64,000 nucleotides of DNA, from NCBI RefSeq assembly GCF_020035535.1, contig NZ_CP083351.1, positions 310,001 to 374,000 on the forward strand, given 5' to 3'. Source of the stretch: Ensifer adhaerens (GTDB lineage: Bacteria; Pseudomonadota; Alphaproteobacteria; Rhizobiales; Rhizobiaceae). Shown one piece after another: positions 47,887 through 57,538 of the stretch. Numbering within the stretch: position 1 is the first letter of the stretch; every line of letters starts with the position of its first letter. The notes beneath the pieces are model-generated. The model saw only the letters and a program-made list of their open reading frames with translations, was not told where the DNA came from and did no database searches. A program made the position numbers and the translations under genes.

Positions 47887-49407
47887 GTGAGCGAGAAACA
47901 AGCGACTGTCCTGATGATCATGGATGGCTGGGGCTGGCGTGAAGAGCCGCATGGTAATGCCGTGCTGCAGGCAAACACGCCGAATTTCGATCGTCTATGG
48001 TCACAATGCCCGCATGCTCTGTTGACGACGCACGGTCCTGCCGTGGGTCTGCCCGAGGGACAGATGGGCAATTCCGAGGTCGGTCACCTCAATATCGGCG
48101 CCGGCCGCATCGTCATGCAGGAGCTGCCGCGTATCGACGCGGCGGTCGCCGATGGCAGTCTGCGCCAGCGTCTTGCCGAGAGCGGCTTGCCCGATGTGCT
48201 CGGCCGCACGGGCGGCGTTTGCCACCTTCTTGGTCTCGTATCGCCGGGTGGGGTGCATGCCCATCTGCTTCATATCGCAGCCCTTGCGCGGACGCTTCGC
48301 GATCTTGGCATCCGTTCGGTCGTCCATGCCTTTACCGACGGACGCGACACGCCGCCCGGATTGGCCGGAGATTATCTGAAGCAACTTGCCGACGGGCTTC
48401 CCGAGGATACGGCGGTCGTCACGGTCAGCGGCCGTTTCTATGCCATGGATCGCGACAATCGCTGGGATCGCGTTGCGGCAGCCTATGGCGCGATCGTCGA
48501 GGGCAAGGGTATCCCTGCGGCTTCCGTCGAACAGGCGCTCGAGGCGGCGGCGGCGCGTGGCGAGACGGATGAATTCCTGACGCCGAGCGTGATTGGCGAT
48601 TATGGCGGCCTGCAGAATGGCGATGCCATCCTTTGCGCCAATTTCCGCTCGGACCGCGTCCGCGAAATCCTTTCGGCGCTGCTGCTGCCGGATTTCGACG
48701 GGTTCAAGCGGTCGCGCAAGGCGGATATCGCCCTTGGGGTCGGCATGGTTTCCTACGGCACCACGCTCGACGCCGCCATGCGGACGCTCTTTTCGCCGCA
48801 ATCGCTTGCCGACGGACTGAGCGAAACAGTCTCGAAGGCTGGAAAAACGCAGATCCATCTCGCGGAAACCGAGAAATACCCGCATGTCACCTATTTCCTC
48901 AATGGCGGGCTCGAAGCGCCCCATGCGGGTGAAGTGCGCACCATGGTCCCCTCGCCGAAGGTGGCGACCTATGACCTGCAGCCCTTCATGTCCGCGCCGG
49001 AACTGACCGAGAAAGTGATCACCGCCATCGACGGCGGCGAGTACGATCTTGTCGTCGTCAACTACGCCAATCCCGACATGGTCGGCCACACGGGAAGCTT
49101 GGAAGCGGCCATCGTTGCCGTCGAAACGGTGGATGCCGCGCTCGGCAAGATCTGCGAAAGCGTGCGAAACAGGCAGGGTTCCCTTCTCGTGATTGCCGAT
49201 CACGGCAATTGCGAAACCATGATTGATCCCGAGACCGGCGCGCCGCATACGGCTCATACGATCAATCCTGTTCCGGTCATCCTATTCGGCCGGCCTGAGA
49301 TTGCCGCGCTGCATGACGGCATTCTGGCAGATGTCGCCCCAACCCTACTTGCGCTCATGGGGATCGACGCATCAGCACAGATGACCGGTCGCCCTCTCTT
49401 CGATTAA
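47887..49407 (+). CDS. gpmI: 2,3-bisphosphoglycerate-independent phosphoglycerate mutase
   Basis: A 506-residue, manganese-dependent enzyme interconverting 3- and 2-phosphoglycerate. The alkaline-phosphatase-fold phosphatase domain (about 1-75 and 310-506) has D13 in MIMDGWGWREE and the serine nucleophile S63 in GQMGNSEVGHLNIG. The inserted phosphotransferase domain has HAFTDGRDTPP and FYAMDRDNRWDR. The second metal site shows NYANPDMVGHTG and VIADHGNCE. Length and every motif are those of a full iPGM. The start is GTG at 47887. It ends the hydantoinase operon, which is an uncommon place for a glycolytic enzyme and suggests that the pathway gives a phosphoglycerate intermediate or that the gene is just carried along. 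Confidence 0.93.
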   Translation: MSEKQATVLMIMDGWGWREEPHGNAVLQANTPNFDRLWSQCPHALLTTHGPAVGLPEGQMGNSEVGHLNIGAGRIVMQELPRIDAAVADGSLRQRLAESGLPDVLGRTGGVCHLLGLVSPGGVHAHLLHIAALARTLRDLGIRSVVHAFTDGRDTPPGLAGDYLKQLADGLPEDTAVVTVSGRFYAMDRDNRWDRVAAAYGAIVEGKGIPAASVEQALEAAAARGETDEFLTPSVIGDYGGLQNGDAILCANFRSDRVREILSALLLPDFDGFKRSRKADIALGVGMVSYGTTLDAAMRTLFSPQSLADGLSETVSKAGKTQIHLAETEKYPHVTYFLNGGLEAPHAGEVRTMVPSPKVATYDLQPFMSAPELTEKVITAIDGGEYDLVVVNYANPDMVGHTGSLEAAIVAVETVDAALGKICESVRNRQGSLLVIADHGNCETMIDPETGAPHTAHTINPVPVILFGRPEIAALHDGILADVAPTLLALMGIDASAQMTGRPLFD

Positions 49408-49420
49408 AGGTGTTTTTCGC

Positions 49421-49460
49421 AATCCCGGCAAAATCCTCTGAATTTTGCCGGGATTGTTTT
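49421..49460 (+). terminator. Strong intrinsic terminator after gpmI
   Basis: A perfect 14-base stem, AATCCCGGCAAAAT with ATTTTGCCGGGATT, a seven-base loop and then GTTTTA, begins 13 bases after the gpmI stop. It marks the end of the hydantoinase transcript. It is nearly symmetric, so it may also stop transcription from the other side. Confidence 0.85.
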
Positions 49461-49529
49461 ACTCACTCCTTCGGTGTAGGCCGAAGAGGCTTTTTGCAGA
49501 TCTTCCTTCCTTCGGAGGATCTGGGCCGT

Positions 49530-50230
49530 TCAGGATTTGGACGATTGCACCTGTCGGGATGAGCCGGAGACGGCGGGCCGGCCGCGCAAGGGGCTTGCTT
49601 TCGCATAGATTGAGGCGAGCCTTATCTTTTCCACGTTTAGGTTAGGCCAGGCTTCCCTAATGCGCGCAACCGAATGACCAGCAGCTACGGATGCGCCAAT
49701 ATCGTAGACCGGTACGCGGGTGCCGCGGATAATAGGCGTAGCGCCCAGTATGTCGGGGAGGATGTGACGATCTTGCGCGCTGTGACAAGGTCATCCAGCC
49801 GTTCGCTAGCACCTCTCATATAGGGCATAACGAGATTTCCGAACTTGTGCCGGCATATCTTGGCGAACATGCCGAGCTTGAGCGCCGCAATGCGATCTTT
49901 GAACCTGCCATGGCGCAAGTCCGTCGCATGGCGACCGGGACGAATATCTCGCTCAACCGATACCAGGGCGAAATGGAGTGAAGTAAGAGAGACGCTATTC
50001 GGGTCCTTCTCGAAGCTTAGTACGAAAAAGAGCGCAGGCCCTTCCTGCTATCTCCCGCCCGATGGTTATTCCAGCCGACCGGTGTACGGAGTGTCCTTGG
50101 GCTTCGTGATGCGCGCTTGTAAGATACCGCCCTTGAGCTCGAACCAGCAGATTGCTGCACGGAAGGTGATCCACGCTTTGTGTCAACGTGGCGCCTGTTA
50201 GCGCCCGGAAGTCGCGCAAGGGGGAGTGAA
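49530..50230 (-). pseudogene. MerR-like/DUF433-domain gene, broken by frameshifts
   Basis: The pieces lie in order on the minus strand but in different registers. The C-terminal part is a clear DUF433 domain (TPIIRGTRVPVYDIGASVAA, then GHSVARIREAWPNL), ending at a stop at 49530. Upstream, the middle part (FALVSVERDIRPGRHATDLR, then IAALKLGMFAKICRHKFGNL) runs into it after a register change near 49745-49755. Nearest the 5' end comes a helix-turn-helix-like part (FRALTGATLTQSVDHL, then SNLLVRAQGRYL) in another register near 50080-50225. Together they look like a single DUF433 protein with an N-terminal MerR-like domain, a type often paired with a PIN-like toxin. At least two frameshifts make it dead. 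No partner gene is visible. Confidence 0.6.
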
Positions 50231-50407
50231 GCTTCCTGTGGTATGCGGCCGGCGCTTGCCTGCGAGAGGCGCTTGCCTGCAAGGGCGCTCGCGCCGGGCG
50301 CCTATGCCTGGGCCGACCTGCATCCGCCAACAGGGAACCCGCCCTCCAGACGTGGCTGTAAGCGGCAACTTTTCTCGTTTCGGGCAGAGAAACAGAACGG
50401 TATTTCT

Positions 50408-50425
50408 ATAATCTATAAAAATTAT
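50408..50425. promoter_or_regulatory. Inverted repeat in the AT-rich promoter zone of the organosulfur operon
   Basis: ATAAT and ATTAT are separated by eight bases, 45 bases before the first gene of the ten-gene operon, in a patch (50395-50440) far richer in A and T than its flanks. The layout fits a LysR-type site (ATAAT-N8-ATTAT) overlapping a promoter, and several sulfur regulators are LysR proteins. No regulator gene is adjacent, so this is inference from position. Confidence 0.4.
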
Positions 50426-50469
50426 GTATTTAATTGGTTTCATTGCGAACCGCGGTGGAAGCCCTAACC

Positions 50470-51465
50470 ATGTCCTATCTCCTTAGCCTTCTCGATAAGT
50501 GTCCTGTTGACCCCGGAAAGACACCGACGGAGGCTCTTCACGCGACGGCCGGCCTGGCTGCGAAGGCGGAGGAGTGGGGCTACCATCGCTTCTGGGTCGC
50601 GGAGCACCACAACATTGCCGGCCTGGCGAGCTCGGCGCCGGAAACCTTGATCGCCTACCTCCTGGCCAAGACGTCGAAGATCCGCATCGGTTCCGGCGGC
50701 GTCATGCTGCAGCATTACAGCGCCTACAAGGTCGCCGAGACCTTCAACCTGCTTGCAAGTCTCGCACCGTCCCGGGTCGATCTCGGCGTTGGCAAGGCGC
50801 CCGGTGGTTTTCCGTTCTCCACCAAAGCGTTGCAGGCCGGAATTGACCCGGCCTTGCGACCGAACTTCCCGGAGCAACTGGCCGATCTCAACCGCTATTT
50901 GCTGGCAGAAGGCGGGGAAGCTTCGGACCTGTTGGCGACGCCGCTGCCGCCCGTCGCGCCGGAACGCTTTCTGTTGGGTGCGAGCGTCGACAGCGCGTTG
51001 CTAGCTGCCGAAAAGGGCTGGAAGCTTGTCTTTGCCGGCCATCTCAACGGCGATCCGGACAATCTGCAAAGAACCTTCGACGCCTATGACCGCGCCACCA
51101 AGGGCGAGCAGCCACTTCTTGCTCTCGCGGCCTTCGCGGCCGAAAGCGAACAGCAGGCGCGCGAACGCATCGCCGGTCTGAAGATCTTCAAGGTGCTGCT
51201 TGCAAACGGCCAGAGCGTCAACGTCGGCAGCGAAGAACAGGCCGCCGAATTCGCCCGTCAGGCAGGGATTGCCGACTACCGCGTCGAGGAAAAGACGCCG
51301 AGCGTGCTCACCGGTACGGCGCGGCAGGTCCGCCAGGAACTGGACGAACTGCACCGACGCTACGGCGTCAAGGAATTCGTCATCGACACCCCCGCCGTCA
51401 GCACCAGCGAGCGTTTTGCCTCGATCGAACTCATCGCGCGGGACCGGCTTTCTCTCGCCGCCTAA
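50470..51465 (+). CDS. LLM-class flavin-dependent monooxygenase 1 (luciferase-like)
   Basis: A 331-residue bacterial-luciferase-family protein (TIM barrel, reduced FMN used as free cofactor). The N-terminal [13 protein letters not shown] and then [21 protein letters not shown] are the hallmark of the group 1 LLM proteins that include YtmO/Cmo[14 protein letters not shown] and the C-terminal half also fit. The start at ATG 50470 follows GGAAG. It opens a co-directional block of monooxygenases, deacylase, acetyltransferase and amino-acid transporter (see the salvage finding). Proposed role: an oxidation step on an S-substituted amino acid. A flavin reductase is not encoded nearby and must come from elsewhere. 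Confidence 0.87.
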   Translation: MSYLLSLLDKCPVDPGKTPTEALHATAGLAAKAEEWGYHRFWVAEHHNIAGLASSAPETLIAYLLAKTSKIRIGSGGVMLQHYSAYKVAETFNLLASLAPSRVDLGVGKAPGGFPFSTKALQAGIDPALRPNFPEQLADLNRYLLAEGGEASDLLATPLPPVAPERFLLGASVDSALLAAEKGWKLVFAGHLNGDPDNLQRTFDAYDRATKGEQPLLALAAFAAESEQQARERIAGLKIFKVLLANGQSVNVGSEEQAAEFARQAGIADYRVEEKTPSVLTGTARQVRQELDELHRRYGVKEFVIDTPAVSTSERFASIELIARDRLSLAA

Positions 51466-51485
51466 TTTTCCGGGAAGGATCTGTC

Positions 51486-52835
51486 ATGACCAAGAAGAAC
51501 GTGACTTTCGGCATCATGCTGCAAGGGCCGGGCGGGCATATGAACGCTTGGAAACATCCAAGCGGCCCGGCGGACGCCAGCGTCAACCTCCATTTCTTCG
51601 TCGAAACGGCGCGAAAGGCGGAAAATGCCGGCATCGCCTTCGCCTTCGTCGCCGACGGCCTCTACATCAACGAGCAGTCGATCCCGCATTTTCTCAATCG
51701 CTTCGAGCCACTGACGATCCTTTCGGCGCTCGCCGCTTCCACCTCGAAGATCGGCCTGGTCGGCACGGTTTCGACGTCCTATAGCGACCCGTTCACGATC
51801 GCCCGGCAATTCGCCTCGCTTGACCTCATCAGTGGCGGTCGCGCCGGCTGGAATGCGGTGACCTCGCCGCTCGAAGGCTCCGGCCGCAATTATGGCCGCG
51901 AGCATCCGGAACATGAGCTGCGCTATGAGATTGCCGACGAATATCTCGATGTGATCAAGGGGCTCTGGGACAGTTGGGACGACGACGCCTTCGTGCGTGA
52001 CCGGGCAACCGGCGTCTATGCCGACAAGTCGAAGCTGCGGCGGCTGAACCACAAGGGACGTTTCTTCCGGATCGAGGGGCCGCTCAACATCGAACGGTCC
52101 GGGCAGGGGCAGCCGGTGGTGTTCCAAGCAGGAGCTTCCGATTCGGGCATTCGGCTTGCCGGAAAACATGCGGATGCCGTGTTCACCAATGGTGGCCCGA
52201 TCGAAGACGCGAAGGTCTTCTACAAGCAGGTCAAGCAAAGTGCAGTGGCTCAGGGGCGCAGCGCCAGCGAAATTGGCATCTTTCCGGGCATCGGCCCGAT
52301 CGTCGGGGCAACGGCCGAGGAGGCCGAGGCGAAATACCGCGCAATCCGCGATCTCGTAACCATCGAGGAGGCGTTGCTCTATCTAGGTCGCTTCTTCGAT
52401 CATCACGACTTCAGCGCCTATCCGCTGGACGAGCCTTTTCCTGACATCGGCGATATCGGCAAGAACAGTTTCCGGGCAACCACGGACCGCATCAAGAAGA
52501 CAGCGCGTGAAACCGGGGCGACCCTGCGCGAAATCGCGCTCGATGTTGCGACGCCGCGGACCGCCTTCATCGGCACGGCAGAGCATATCGCCGCCGAGAT
52601 CATCCGGTGGATCGACGAGGATGCTGCGGACGGCTTCATCCTCGGCTTTCCGGTGATCGCCGAAGGTCTCGCCGACTTCGTTGCACATGTGCTGCCGATC
52701 CTCGAGCGCCGCGGCTACTTCAACCCAAGCCTCGAGGGCACGACGCTCCGCGACCATCTCGGGCTCGCCTACCGCGAAAGCCGCTACGCACGATCTGCGC
52801 CTGCCGTTGGACGAGGGAAGGCCGTCGGCGCCTGA
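51486..52835 (+). CDS. NtaA/SnaA/DszA-family FMN-dependent monooxygenase (YtnJ/CmoJ-like)
   Basis: A 449-residue monooxygenase using reduced FMN. Recognisable segments are [30 protein letters not shown] [20 protein letters not shown], and [25 protein letters not shown] [13 protein letters not shown] in the order of the NtaA/DszA/CmoJ family. Length (440-460) is right. In Bacillus, relatives CmoJ and YxeK oxidise N-acetylated S-substituted cysteines, releasing N-acetylcysteine. The gene lies 20 bases after the first LLM gene and 20 before the M20 deacylase gene, the same partners as in those operons, which supports a C-S cleaving role. The substrate is unknown. Confidence 0.87.
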   Translation: MTKKNVTFGIMLQGPGGHMNAWKHPSGPADASVNLHFFVETARKAENAGIAFAFVADGLYINEQSIPHFLNRFEPLTILSALAASTSKIGLVGTVSTSYSDPFTIARQFASLDLISGGRAGWNAVTSPLEGSGRNYGREHPEHELRYEIADEYLDVIKGLWDSWDDDAFVRDRATGVYADKSKLRRLNHKGRFFRIEGPLNIERSGQGQPVVFQAGASDSGIRLAGKHADAVFTNGGPIEDAKVFYKQVKQSAVAQGRSASEIGIFPGIGPIVGATAEEAEAKYRAIRDLVTIEEALLYLGRFFDHHDFSAYPLDEPFPDIGDIGKNSFRATTDRIKKTARETGATLREIALDVATPRTAFIGTAEHIAAEIIRWIDEDAADGFILGFPVIAEGLADFVAHVLPILERRGYFNPSLEGTTLRDHLGLAYRESRYARSAPAVGRGKAVGA

Positions 52836-52855
52836 GGGGCCGACGAAAAAAAACC

Positions 52856-54043
52856 ATGAACCTGATTGTCACCAATACTCAGAGATCTGCTGTTGTCGAA
52901 CGCGGCCTTGCAGCCTTCATTGACGAGATCGTCACCCTTCGCCGCGACCTGCACCAGCATCCGGAACTCGCCTTTCAAGAAAATCGCACCAGCGGTCTGG
53001 TCGGCGATCGGCTCGCCTCCTGGGGTTATGAGGTGAGCCGCGGCATCGCCGGAACCGGTATCGTCGCCACACTGCGGCGCGGAAGCGGCGAGAAGGCGAT
53101 CGGCATTCGTGCCGACATGGACGCCCTGCCGATCGAAGAGGCGACGGGGCGCGCCTATGCCAGCCGCCACAAGGGTGTGATGCATGCCTGCGGCCATGAC
53201 GGGCACACGGCCATCCTGCTTGCCGCCGCGCGATTTCTGGCAAGTGAGGGGCGTTTTGACGGTACGCTGCGGCTGATCTTTCAGCCTGCCGAGGAAATCG
53301 GCGCCGGCGCGCGAAATATGCTGTCGGAGGGCCTTTTCGAGCGGTTCCCGGTCGATGCTGTCTTTGGCCTGCACAATTGGCCGGGCGTGCCGGCCGGCCG
53401 TTTCGGCTTCGTCGAAGGACCGGCCATGGCCTCGGTCGACCAGGCAAACATCAAGGTCGTCGGCAAGGGTGGGCATGGCGCCGAGCCCCATCTGACGGTC
53501 GATCCGGTGCTGGTGGCGGCATCGCTGATCACGGCGCTTCAGAGCCTTGTCTCGCGCAATGTCGATCCGCAGCATATGGCCGTCGTCACGATCGGCTCCA
53601 TTCACGGTGGCCAGGCATCGAACGTCATCCCCGAGAGCGTATCGCTGAAGCTCACTCTACGCGCCTTCAATGGCGCGGTTCGACACCTGCTCGGCGAACG
53701 CGTCCAGGCACTGGCACGTGCGCAGGCCGAGAGCTTCGGTGCAAAGGCGGAGGTTGACTACCGGCTCGGTTTCCCGGCGCTCGTCAACCATCGGAGCGAA
53801 ACCGAATTTGCCCGCAAGGTCGCGCTTCAGGCGCTTGGCCAGGACGCGATCATCGCCGACTTCAAGCCGCGCACGGCCAGCGAAGACTTCGCGTTCTTCC
53901 TGGACGAGAAGGTCGGCAACTACGCCTTCGTCGGCAATGGCGACACCGCTCCCCTGCACAGCGCCGAGTACGACTTCAACGACGCGATCATCGCACCAGC
54001 CGCCCGCTACTGGGTGCGCCTGGTGGAAACCTTCCTCGCATGA
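52856..54043 (+). CDS. M20-family amidohydrolase/deacylase (SndA/HipO-like)
   Basis: A 395-residue zinc-dependent amidohydrolase of the M20D group. Metal ligands are in HACGHDGH (C112, H114 and H117 region) and the catalytic glutamate pair in QPAEEIGAG. A typical LRRDLHQHPELAF opens the protein, and the lid domain HGAEPHLTVDP follows. Members split N-acyl amino acids, for example N-acetyl-cysteine or hippurate. In the Bacillus operons the homologous gene removes the acetyl group after oxidation. ATG 52856 follows an A-rich spacer with GAGGGG upstream. It comes directly before the acetyltransferase, so acetylation and deacetylation are encoded side by side. Confidence 0.9.
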   Translation: MNLIVTNTQRSAVVERGLAAFIDEIVTLRRDLHQHPELAFQENRTSGLVGDRLASWGYEVSRGIAGTGIVATLRRGSGEKAIGIRADMDALPIEEATGRAYASRHKGVMHACGHDGHTAILLAAARFLASEGRFDGTLRLIFQPAEEIGAGARNMLSEGLFERFPVDAVFGLHNWPGVPAGRFGFVEGPAMASVDQANIKVVGKGGHGAEPHLTVDPVLVAASLITALQSLVSRNVDPQHMAVVTIGSIHGGQASNVIPESVSLKLTLRAFNGAVRHLLGERVQALARAQAESFGAKAEVDYRLGFPALVNHRSETEFARKVALQALGQDAIIADFKPRTASEDFAFFLDEKVGNYAFVGNGDTAPLHSAEYDFNDAIIAPAARYWVRLVETFLA

Positions 54044-54065
54044 CGACCATGGGATGGCGAAAGAC

Positions 54066-54617
54066 ATGAGCGATACGTTTCTCTACACCACGCCCCTAGA
54101 CCCGCGCGCCAAGCCGCTGATCGACGAACTCATCTTCGAATATGACAATCGCTATGGGACCTACTTCAGCGAAGAAGGAGCGGCAGCGGAGATGAACCGT
54201 TACCCACCGGAGGCCTTTGCGGCGCCGCATGGCAACTTCGTGCTGTTGATGCGCGACGGACAAGCGATCGGTGGCGGCGCCTTCAAGCACTATGACGACC
54301 GCACCGCCGAGTTCAAGCGTATCTGGACGCGATCGGATCTGCGCCGCCAGGGCCTGGCGCGAAAGGTGCTGCTCGAGCTCGAAGCGCAGGCGGCGCGGCA
54401 AGGCTATTCGCGCATCTATCTGACGACCGGGTTTCGCCAGCCCGAAGCCGTCGGCCTCTACCTTGCGAACGGCTACACCGCGCTTTTCGACGTCGAGGCC
54501 GATCCAGAAACCTACAAGACGCTGCCGTTCGAGAAGGACATCACGCATCTCGTGGTGTCGCTCACCCTCATCGGCGATATGCCTGCGTCAAAGCCTCAAG
54601 CCGTGAACCACATCTAG
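54066..54617 (+). CDS. GNAT-family N-acetyltransferase (SnaA-like)
   Basis: A 183-residue acetyl-CoA-dependent transferase. The acetyl-CoA loop is RIWTRSDLRRQGLARKVLLEL, followed by GYSRIYLTTGFRQPEAVGLYLANGY, as in GNAT enzymes acting on small amino compounds. Between M20 and transporter genes it matches SnaA/SnaB of the Bacillus S-alkylcysteine operons, which acetylate the amino group before oxidation. ATG 54066 is taken; ATG 54054 would add four residues. The substrate is inferred only from neighbours. Confidence 0.85.
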   Translation: MSDTFLYTTPLDPRAKPLIDELIFEYDNRYGTYFSEEGAAAEMNRYPPEAFAAPHGNFVLLMRDGQAIGGGAFKHYDDRTAEFKRIWTRSDLRRQGLARKVLLELEAQAARQGYSRIYLTTGFRQPEAVGLYLANGYTALFDVEADPETYKTLPFEKDITHLVVSLTLIGDMPASKPQAVNHI

Positions 54618-54659
54618 CAGCAGCGGCCGCCTCAACAGATTTCAGGAGAGGAATCCATC

Positions 54660-56435
54660 ATGGCAGTTCTGACCGATCTTGCCGGCGTGCCCGCCACCAG
54701 GCAAACCAGCGAGCCGAACCCCGGCTACGCCCATTTCCGCATCGTGCCGGCGCGTCATCCGGGGCGTGCGCTCGGGACGCTGTTTGCGGCTCTCGTTATT
54801 GCCGGCGTGCTCTACTCGGTGTTGAGCAATCCGCGCTGGGGTTGGCCGGTCTTTGCGGAATGGTTTTTCGCCGAACCGGTCCTGGCGGGCCTCGGCCGGA
54901 CCCTGCTTTTGACGGCGCTGGCAACCGTTTCCGGCTCGCTTCTGGGGACCGCGCTGGCGCTCGCTCGGGTATCTAGGTCGCCGCTGCTGTCGGGACTTTC
55001 CTTCGGCTACATCTGGCTTCTTCGTTCCATCCCGCTGATCGTGCTTCTGCTGGTGCTCAACAATCTCGGCTATCTCTACGAGACGATCTCGATCGGCGTG
55101 CCTTTCACCGAGACCGTGTGGTTCAACTACCCGACGACGCAGCTTCTCACGCCCTTCGCCGCCGCCTTCCTGGGGTTGACCTTCAACCAGGCTGCCTTCT
55201 TCGCCGAGATCGTACGCGGCGGCATACTGGCCGTCGACCAGGGACAGCATGAGGCGGCCGCAGCGCTCGGACTCCCCCGCCACCGCCAGGCCTTTCGCAT
55301 CGTGCTTCCGCAGGCCATGCGCTCCATTTTGCCCACGGGTTTTAACGAAATCATTGGTCTCGCGAAGAGCACGTCGATGGTCTACGTGCTGGCATTGCCT
55401 GAGCTCTTCTATACGGTCCAGGTCATCTACCGCCGCAACCTCGAAGTCATCCCGCTGTTGATGGTCGCGACCGTCTGGTATCTGGTGATCATGACCGGGC
55501 TCTCGATCGCCCAGCACTACATCGAACGCCATTTTTCCAAAGGGGCTGTCCGCAATCCGGTGCCCCTGCCGTTCCAGTCGTTGATCGCACGGGTCCGTCG
55601 CCCGTTGCCGGATGTCGCTCCCCAGACCGCTGCCGTGGTCGAGACCGGGTTTCGCGACGCGCAGGGCTTCCGTTCGGGCGGCGCCGTGCATGTGCACGGA
55701 ATCTCCAAGAGCTTCGGATCTCTCAAGGTTCTGGATGGCGTCGAGCTGAACCTTGAGGCAGGCAGCGTCACCGCTATCCTCGGTCCTTCCGGTTCGGGCA
55801 AGTCGACCCTGCTTCGAACGATCAATCATCTCGAGCGCGTCGACGACGGCTTCATCTCGATCGACGACGAACTCGTCGGCTACAGCCAGAAGGGCGACAC
55901 ACTCTACGAGCTCAAGGAAAAGGACATCTTGAAGCGCCGCGCCGATATCGGCATGGTGTTCCAGAACTTCAATCTTTTCCCGCACTTGACCGTGCTTGAA
56001 AACCTGGTCGAGGCGCCGCTGCACGTGCGCGGTCTCGGGCAGGACGAAGCGGTCCGCATCGCCCAGGAACTGCTCGCCCGCATCGGCCTCAGCGACAAGA
56101 TCAATGCCTATCCACGCCAGCTTTCGGGCGGCCAACAGCAGCGAGTGGCGATCGCCCGTGCCTTGGCGCTGCGGCCGAAAGTGCTGCTGTTCGACGAGCC
56201 GACCTCTGCGCTCGATCCCGAGCTCGTCGGTGAAGTGCTGGAGGTGATCAAGGAACTGGCGCGAACCGGCACGACGCTGGTAATCGTGACCCATGAAGTT
56301 GGCTTTGCCCGCGAGGTTGCCGACACCGTGGTCTTCATGGAGGCGGGCCGGGTCCTGGAAGCAGGTCCGCCGTCCGAGATCTTCACCCAAGCAAAGCACC
56401 CGCGCACCCGCGAATTTCTAGCGCGCGTTCTGTGA
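54660..56435 (+). CDS. Fused amino-acid ABC permease-ATPase
   Basis: A 591-residue single chain joining the two cytoplasmic-facing parts of a polar amino-acid importer. Residues about 35-300 are the permease ([42 protein letters not shown], the EAA loop). A hydrophilic linker (about 300-345) follows, then a GlnQ-type ATPase: Walker [10 protein letters not shown] (375-383), [49 protein letters not shown]. Two binding-protein genes follow at once, which makes a whole system. In the Bacillus cystine system the parts are separate (TcyL/M/N). It likely imports cystine-like or S-substituted amino acids; the permease would work as a homodimer. Confidence 0.92.
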   Translation: MAVLTDLAGVPATRQTSEPNPGYAHFRIVPARHPGRALGTLFAALVIAGVLYSVLSNPRWGWPVFAEWFFAEPVLAGLGRTLLLTALATVSGSLLGTALALARVSRSPLLSGLSFGYIWLLRSIPLIVLLLVLNNLGYLYETISIGVPFTETVWFNYPTTQLLTPFAAAFLGLTFNQAAFFAEIVRGGILAVDQGQHEAAAALGLPRHRQAFRIVLPQAMRSILPTGFNEIIGLAKSTSMVYVLALPELFYTVQVIYRRNLEVIPLLMVATVWYLVIMTGLSIAQHYIERHFSKGAVRNPVPLPFQSLIARVRRPLPDVAPQTAAVVETGFRDAQGFRSGGAVHVHGISKSFGSLKVLDGVELNLEAGSVTAILGPSGSGKSTLLRTINHLERVDDGFISIDDELVGYSQKGDTLYELKEKDILKRRADIGMVFQNFNLFPHLTVLENLVEAPLHVRGLGQDEAVRIAQELLARIGLSDKINAYPRQLSGGQQQRVAIARALALRPKVLLFDEPTSALDPELVGEVLEVIKELARTGTTLVIVTHEVGFAREVADTVVFMEAGRVLEAGPPSEIFTQAKHPRTREFLARVL

Positions 56436-56510
56436 AAGAAACCGACCGATTTTCCCGAGAAAGGCGAAGTCTGTCTACGACAACAACCACTAATAGAAAA
56501 GGAGCGAAAT

Positions 56511-57455
56511 ATGAGAATGCTTGACACTGCAAAGTTGTTGCTCGCCGGCGTTGTCGCCGCAGCCACGCTCGGTATCGCCACGGCCAATGCTGAAGAGAAG
56601 TTCGACCTTAGCCCCGATACTTCCAACCGCGTTCGCGCAGAGAAGAACGAGGCGGCGATCAAGGCGATTGCACCCGATTTCAAGTTCGTGAACCCGGGCA
56701 AGTTCACAGTCGCTATCAATCCTTGGGATCCGCCGATCGCGACCTATGCCTCCGACTCCCAGACTGTGGTTGGTGCCGACCCGGATGTGGCTTCGCTGCT
56801 CGCGGACTCCTTGGGGCTCGAGCTGGAACTTGTTGCCGTCGCCTGGGCGGACTGGCCGCTTGGTGTCAGCTCCGGAAAGTACGACGCTGTCATCAGCAAC
56901 GTCACGGTGACCGAGGAGCGCAAGGAGAAGTTCGATTTCTCCACCTATCGCAAGGACGTGCTTGGCTTCTTCGTCAAATCGGACAGCAAGATCACCGAGA
57001 TCAAGGAGCCGAAGGACGTCGCCGGGCTGAAGGTCATCACCGGAGCCGGCACCAACCAGGAGAAAATCATCCTGGAGTGGGACCGGCAGAACGTCGCGGC
57101 CGGCCTGAAGCCCATCGAGGTGCAGTACTACGACGATCGCGCGGCCGGCGACCTCGCCTTGCAGTCGGGCCGCGCTGATGTCGAGTTCAACCCGAACGCG
57201 ACGCGGGCCTATGCCGCTTCGATCAAGAACAACACCAAGGTCGTCGGCATCGTCAGCGGCGGCTGGCCGCTGACGGCGGAAATCGCGGTCACGACGCGAA
57301 AAGGGGCGGGGCTTGCCGATGCCGTGACCATCGCGCTCAACGACCTGATCAAGAACGGCAAGTATGGCGAGGTGCTGAAGCGCTGGAGCCTCGGCGCTGA
57401 GGCCGTCGACGCCGCGCAGACCAATCCGCCCGGCCTGCCGAAGAGCGGTTCCTGA
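56511..57455 (+). CDS. Amino-acid ABC transporter binding protein 1
   Basis: A 314-residue periplasmic binding protein of the polar amino-acid class with a signal peptide ([19 protein letters not shown]). Family features include [19 protein letters not shown], the loop [23 protein letters not shown], and [13 protein letters not shown], forming the two-lobe ligand site. It follows the fused transporter and is paralogous to the next binding protein, which keeps nearly the same segments. The ATG has AAAGGAGCG upstream. Two receptors for one pump widen the ligand range, as in Bacillus TcyJ/TcyK. Confidence 0.9.
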   Translation: MRMLDTAKLLLAGVVAAATLGIATANAEEKFDLSPDTSNRVRAEKNEAAIKAIAPDFKFVNPGKFTVAINPWDPPIATYASDSQTVVGADPDVASLLADSLGLELELVAVAWADWPLGVSSGKYDAVISNVTVTEERKEKFDFSTYRKDVLGFFVKSDSKITEIKEPKDVAGLKVITGAGTNQEKIILEWDRQNVAAGLKPIEVQYYDDRAAGDLALQSGRADVEFNPNATRAYAASIKNNTKVVGIVSGGWPLTAEIAVTTRKGAGLADAVTIALNDLIKNGKYGEVLKRWSLGAEAVDAAQTNPPGLPKSGS

Positions 57456-57465
57456 TCCAACCTCA

Positions 57466-57494
57466 ACGGACCGGCGCGCTTGCTGCCGGTCCGT
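57466..57494 (+). terminator. Hairpin between the two binding-protein genes
   Basis: Arms ACGGACCGGC and GCCGGTCCGT pair perfectly over ten bases with a nine-base loop, 10 bases after the first binding protein. Only CTTCTG follows, so it is a weak terminator or an mRNA-stabilising stem that would raise binding protein 1 relative to the downstream genes. Confidence 0.5.
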
Positions 57495-57538
57495 CTTCTG
57501 CGTGCCTCTCTTTCGCATGTCACATGGAGACAACCAGC

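Noticed and set aside
50180..50330. Possible SAM-type riboswitch before the sulfur operon
   Set aside because: The GC-rich segment has a short direct repeat, but I cannot form a known SAM-riboswitch core, and it overlaps the decayed DUF433 gene.
54642..56399. 585-codon minus-strand frame opposite the fused permease-ATPase
   Set aside because: Same reason: an antisense shadow of a GC-rich gene with low-complexity translation.
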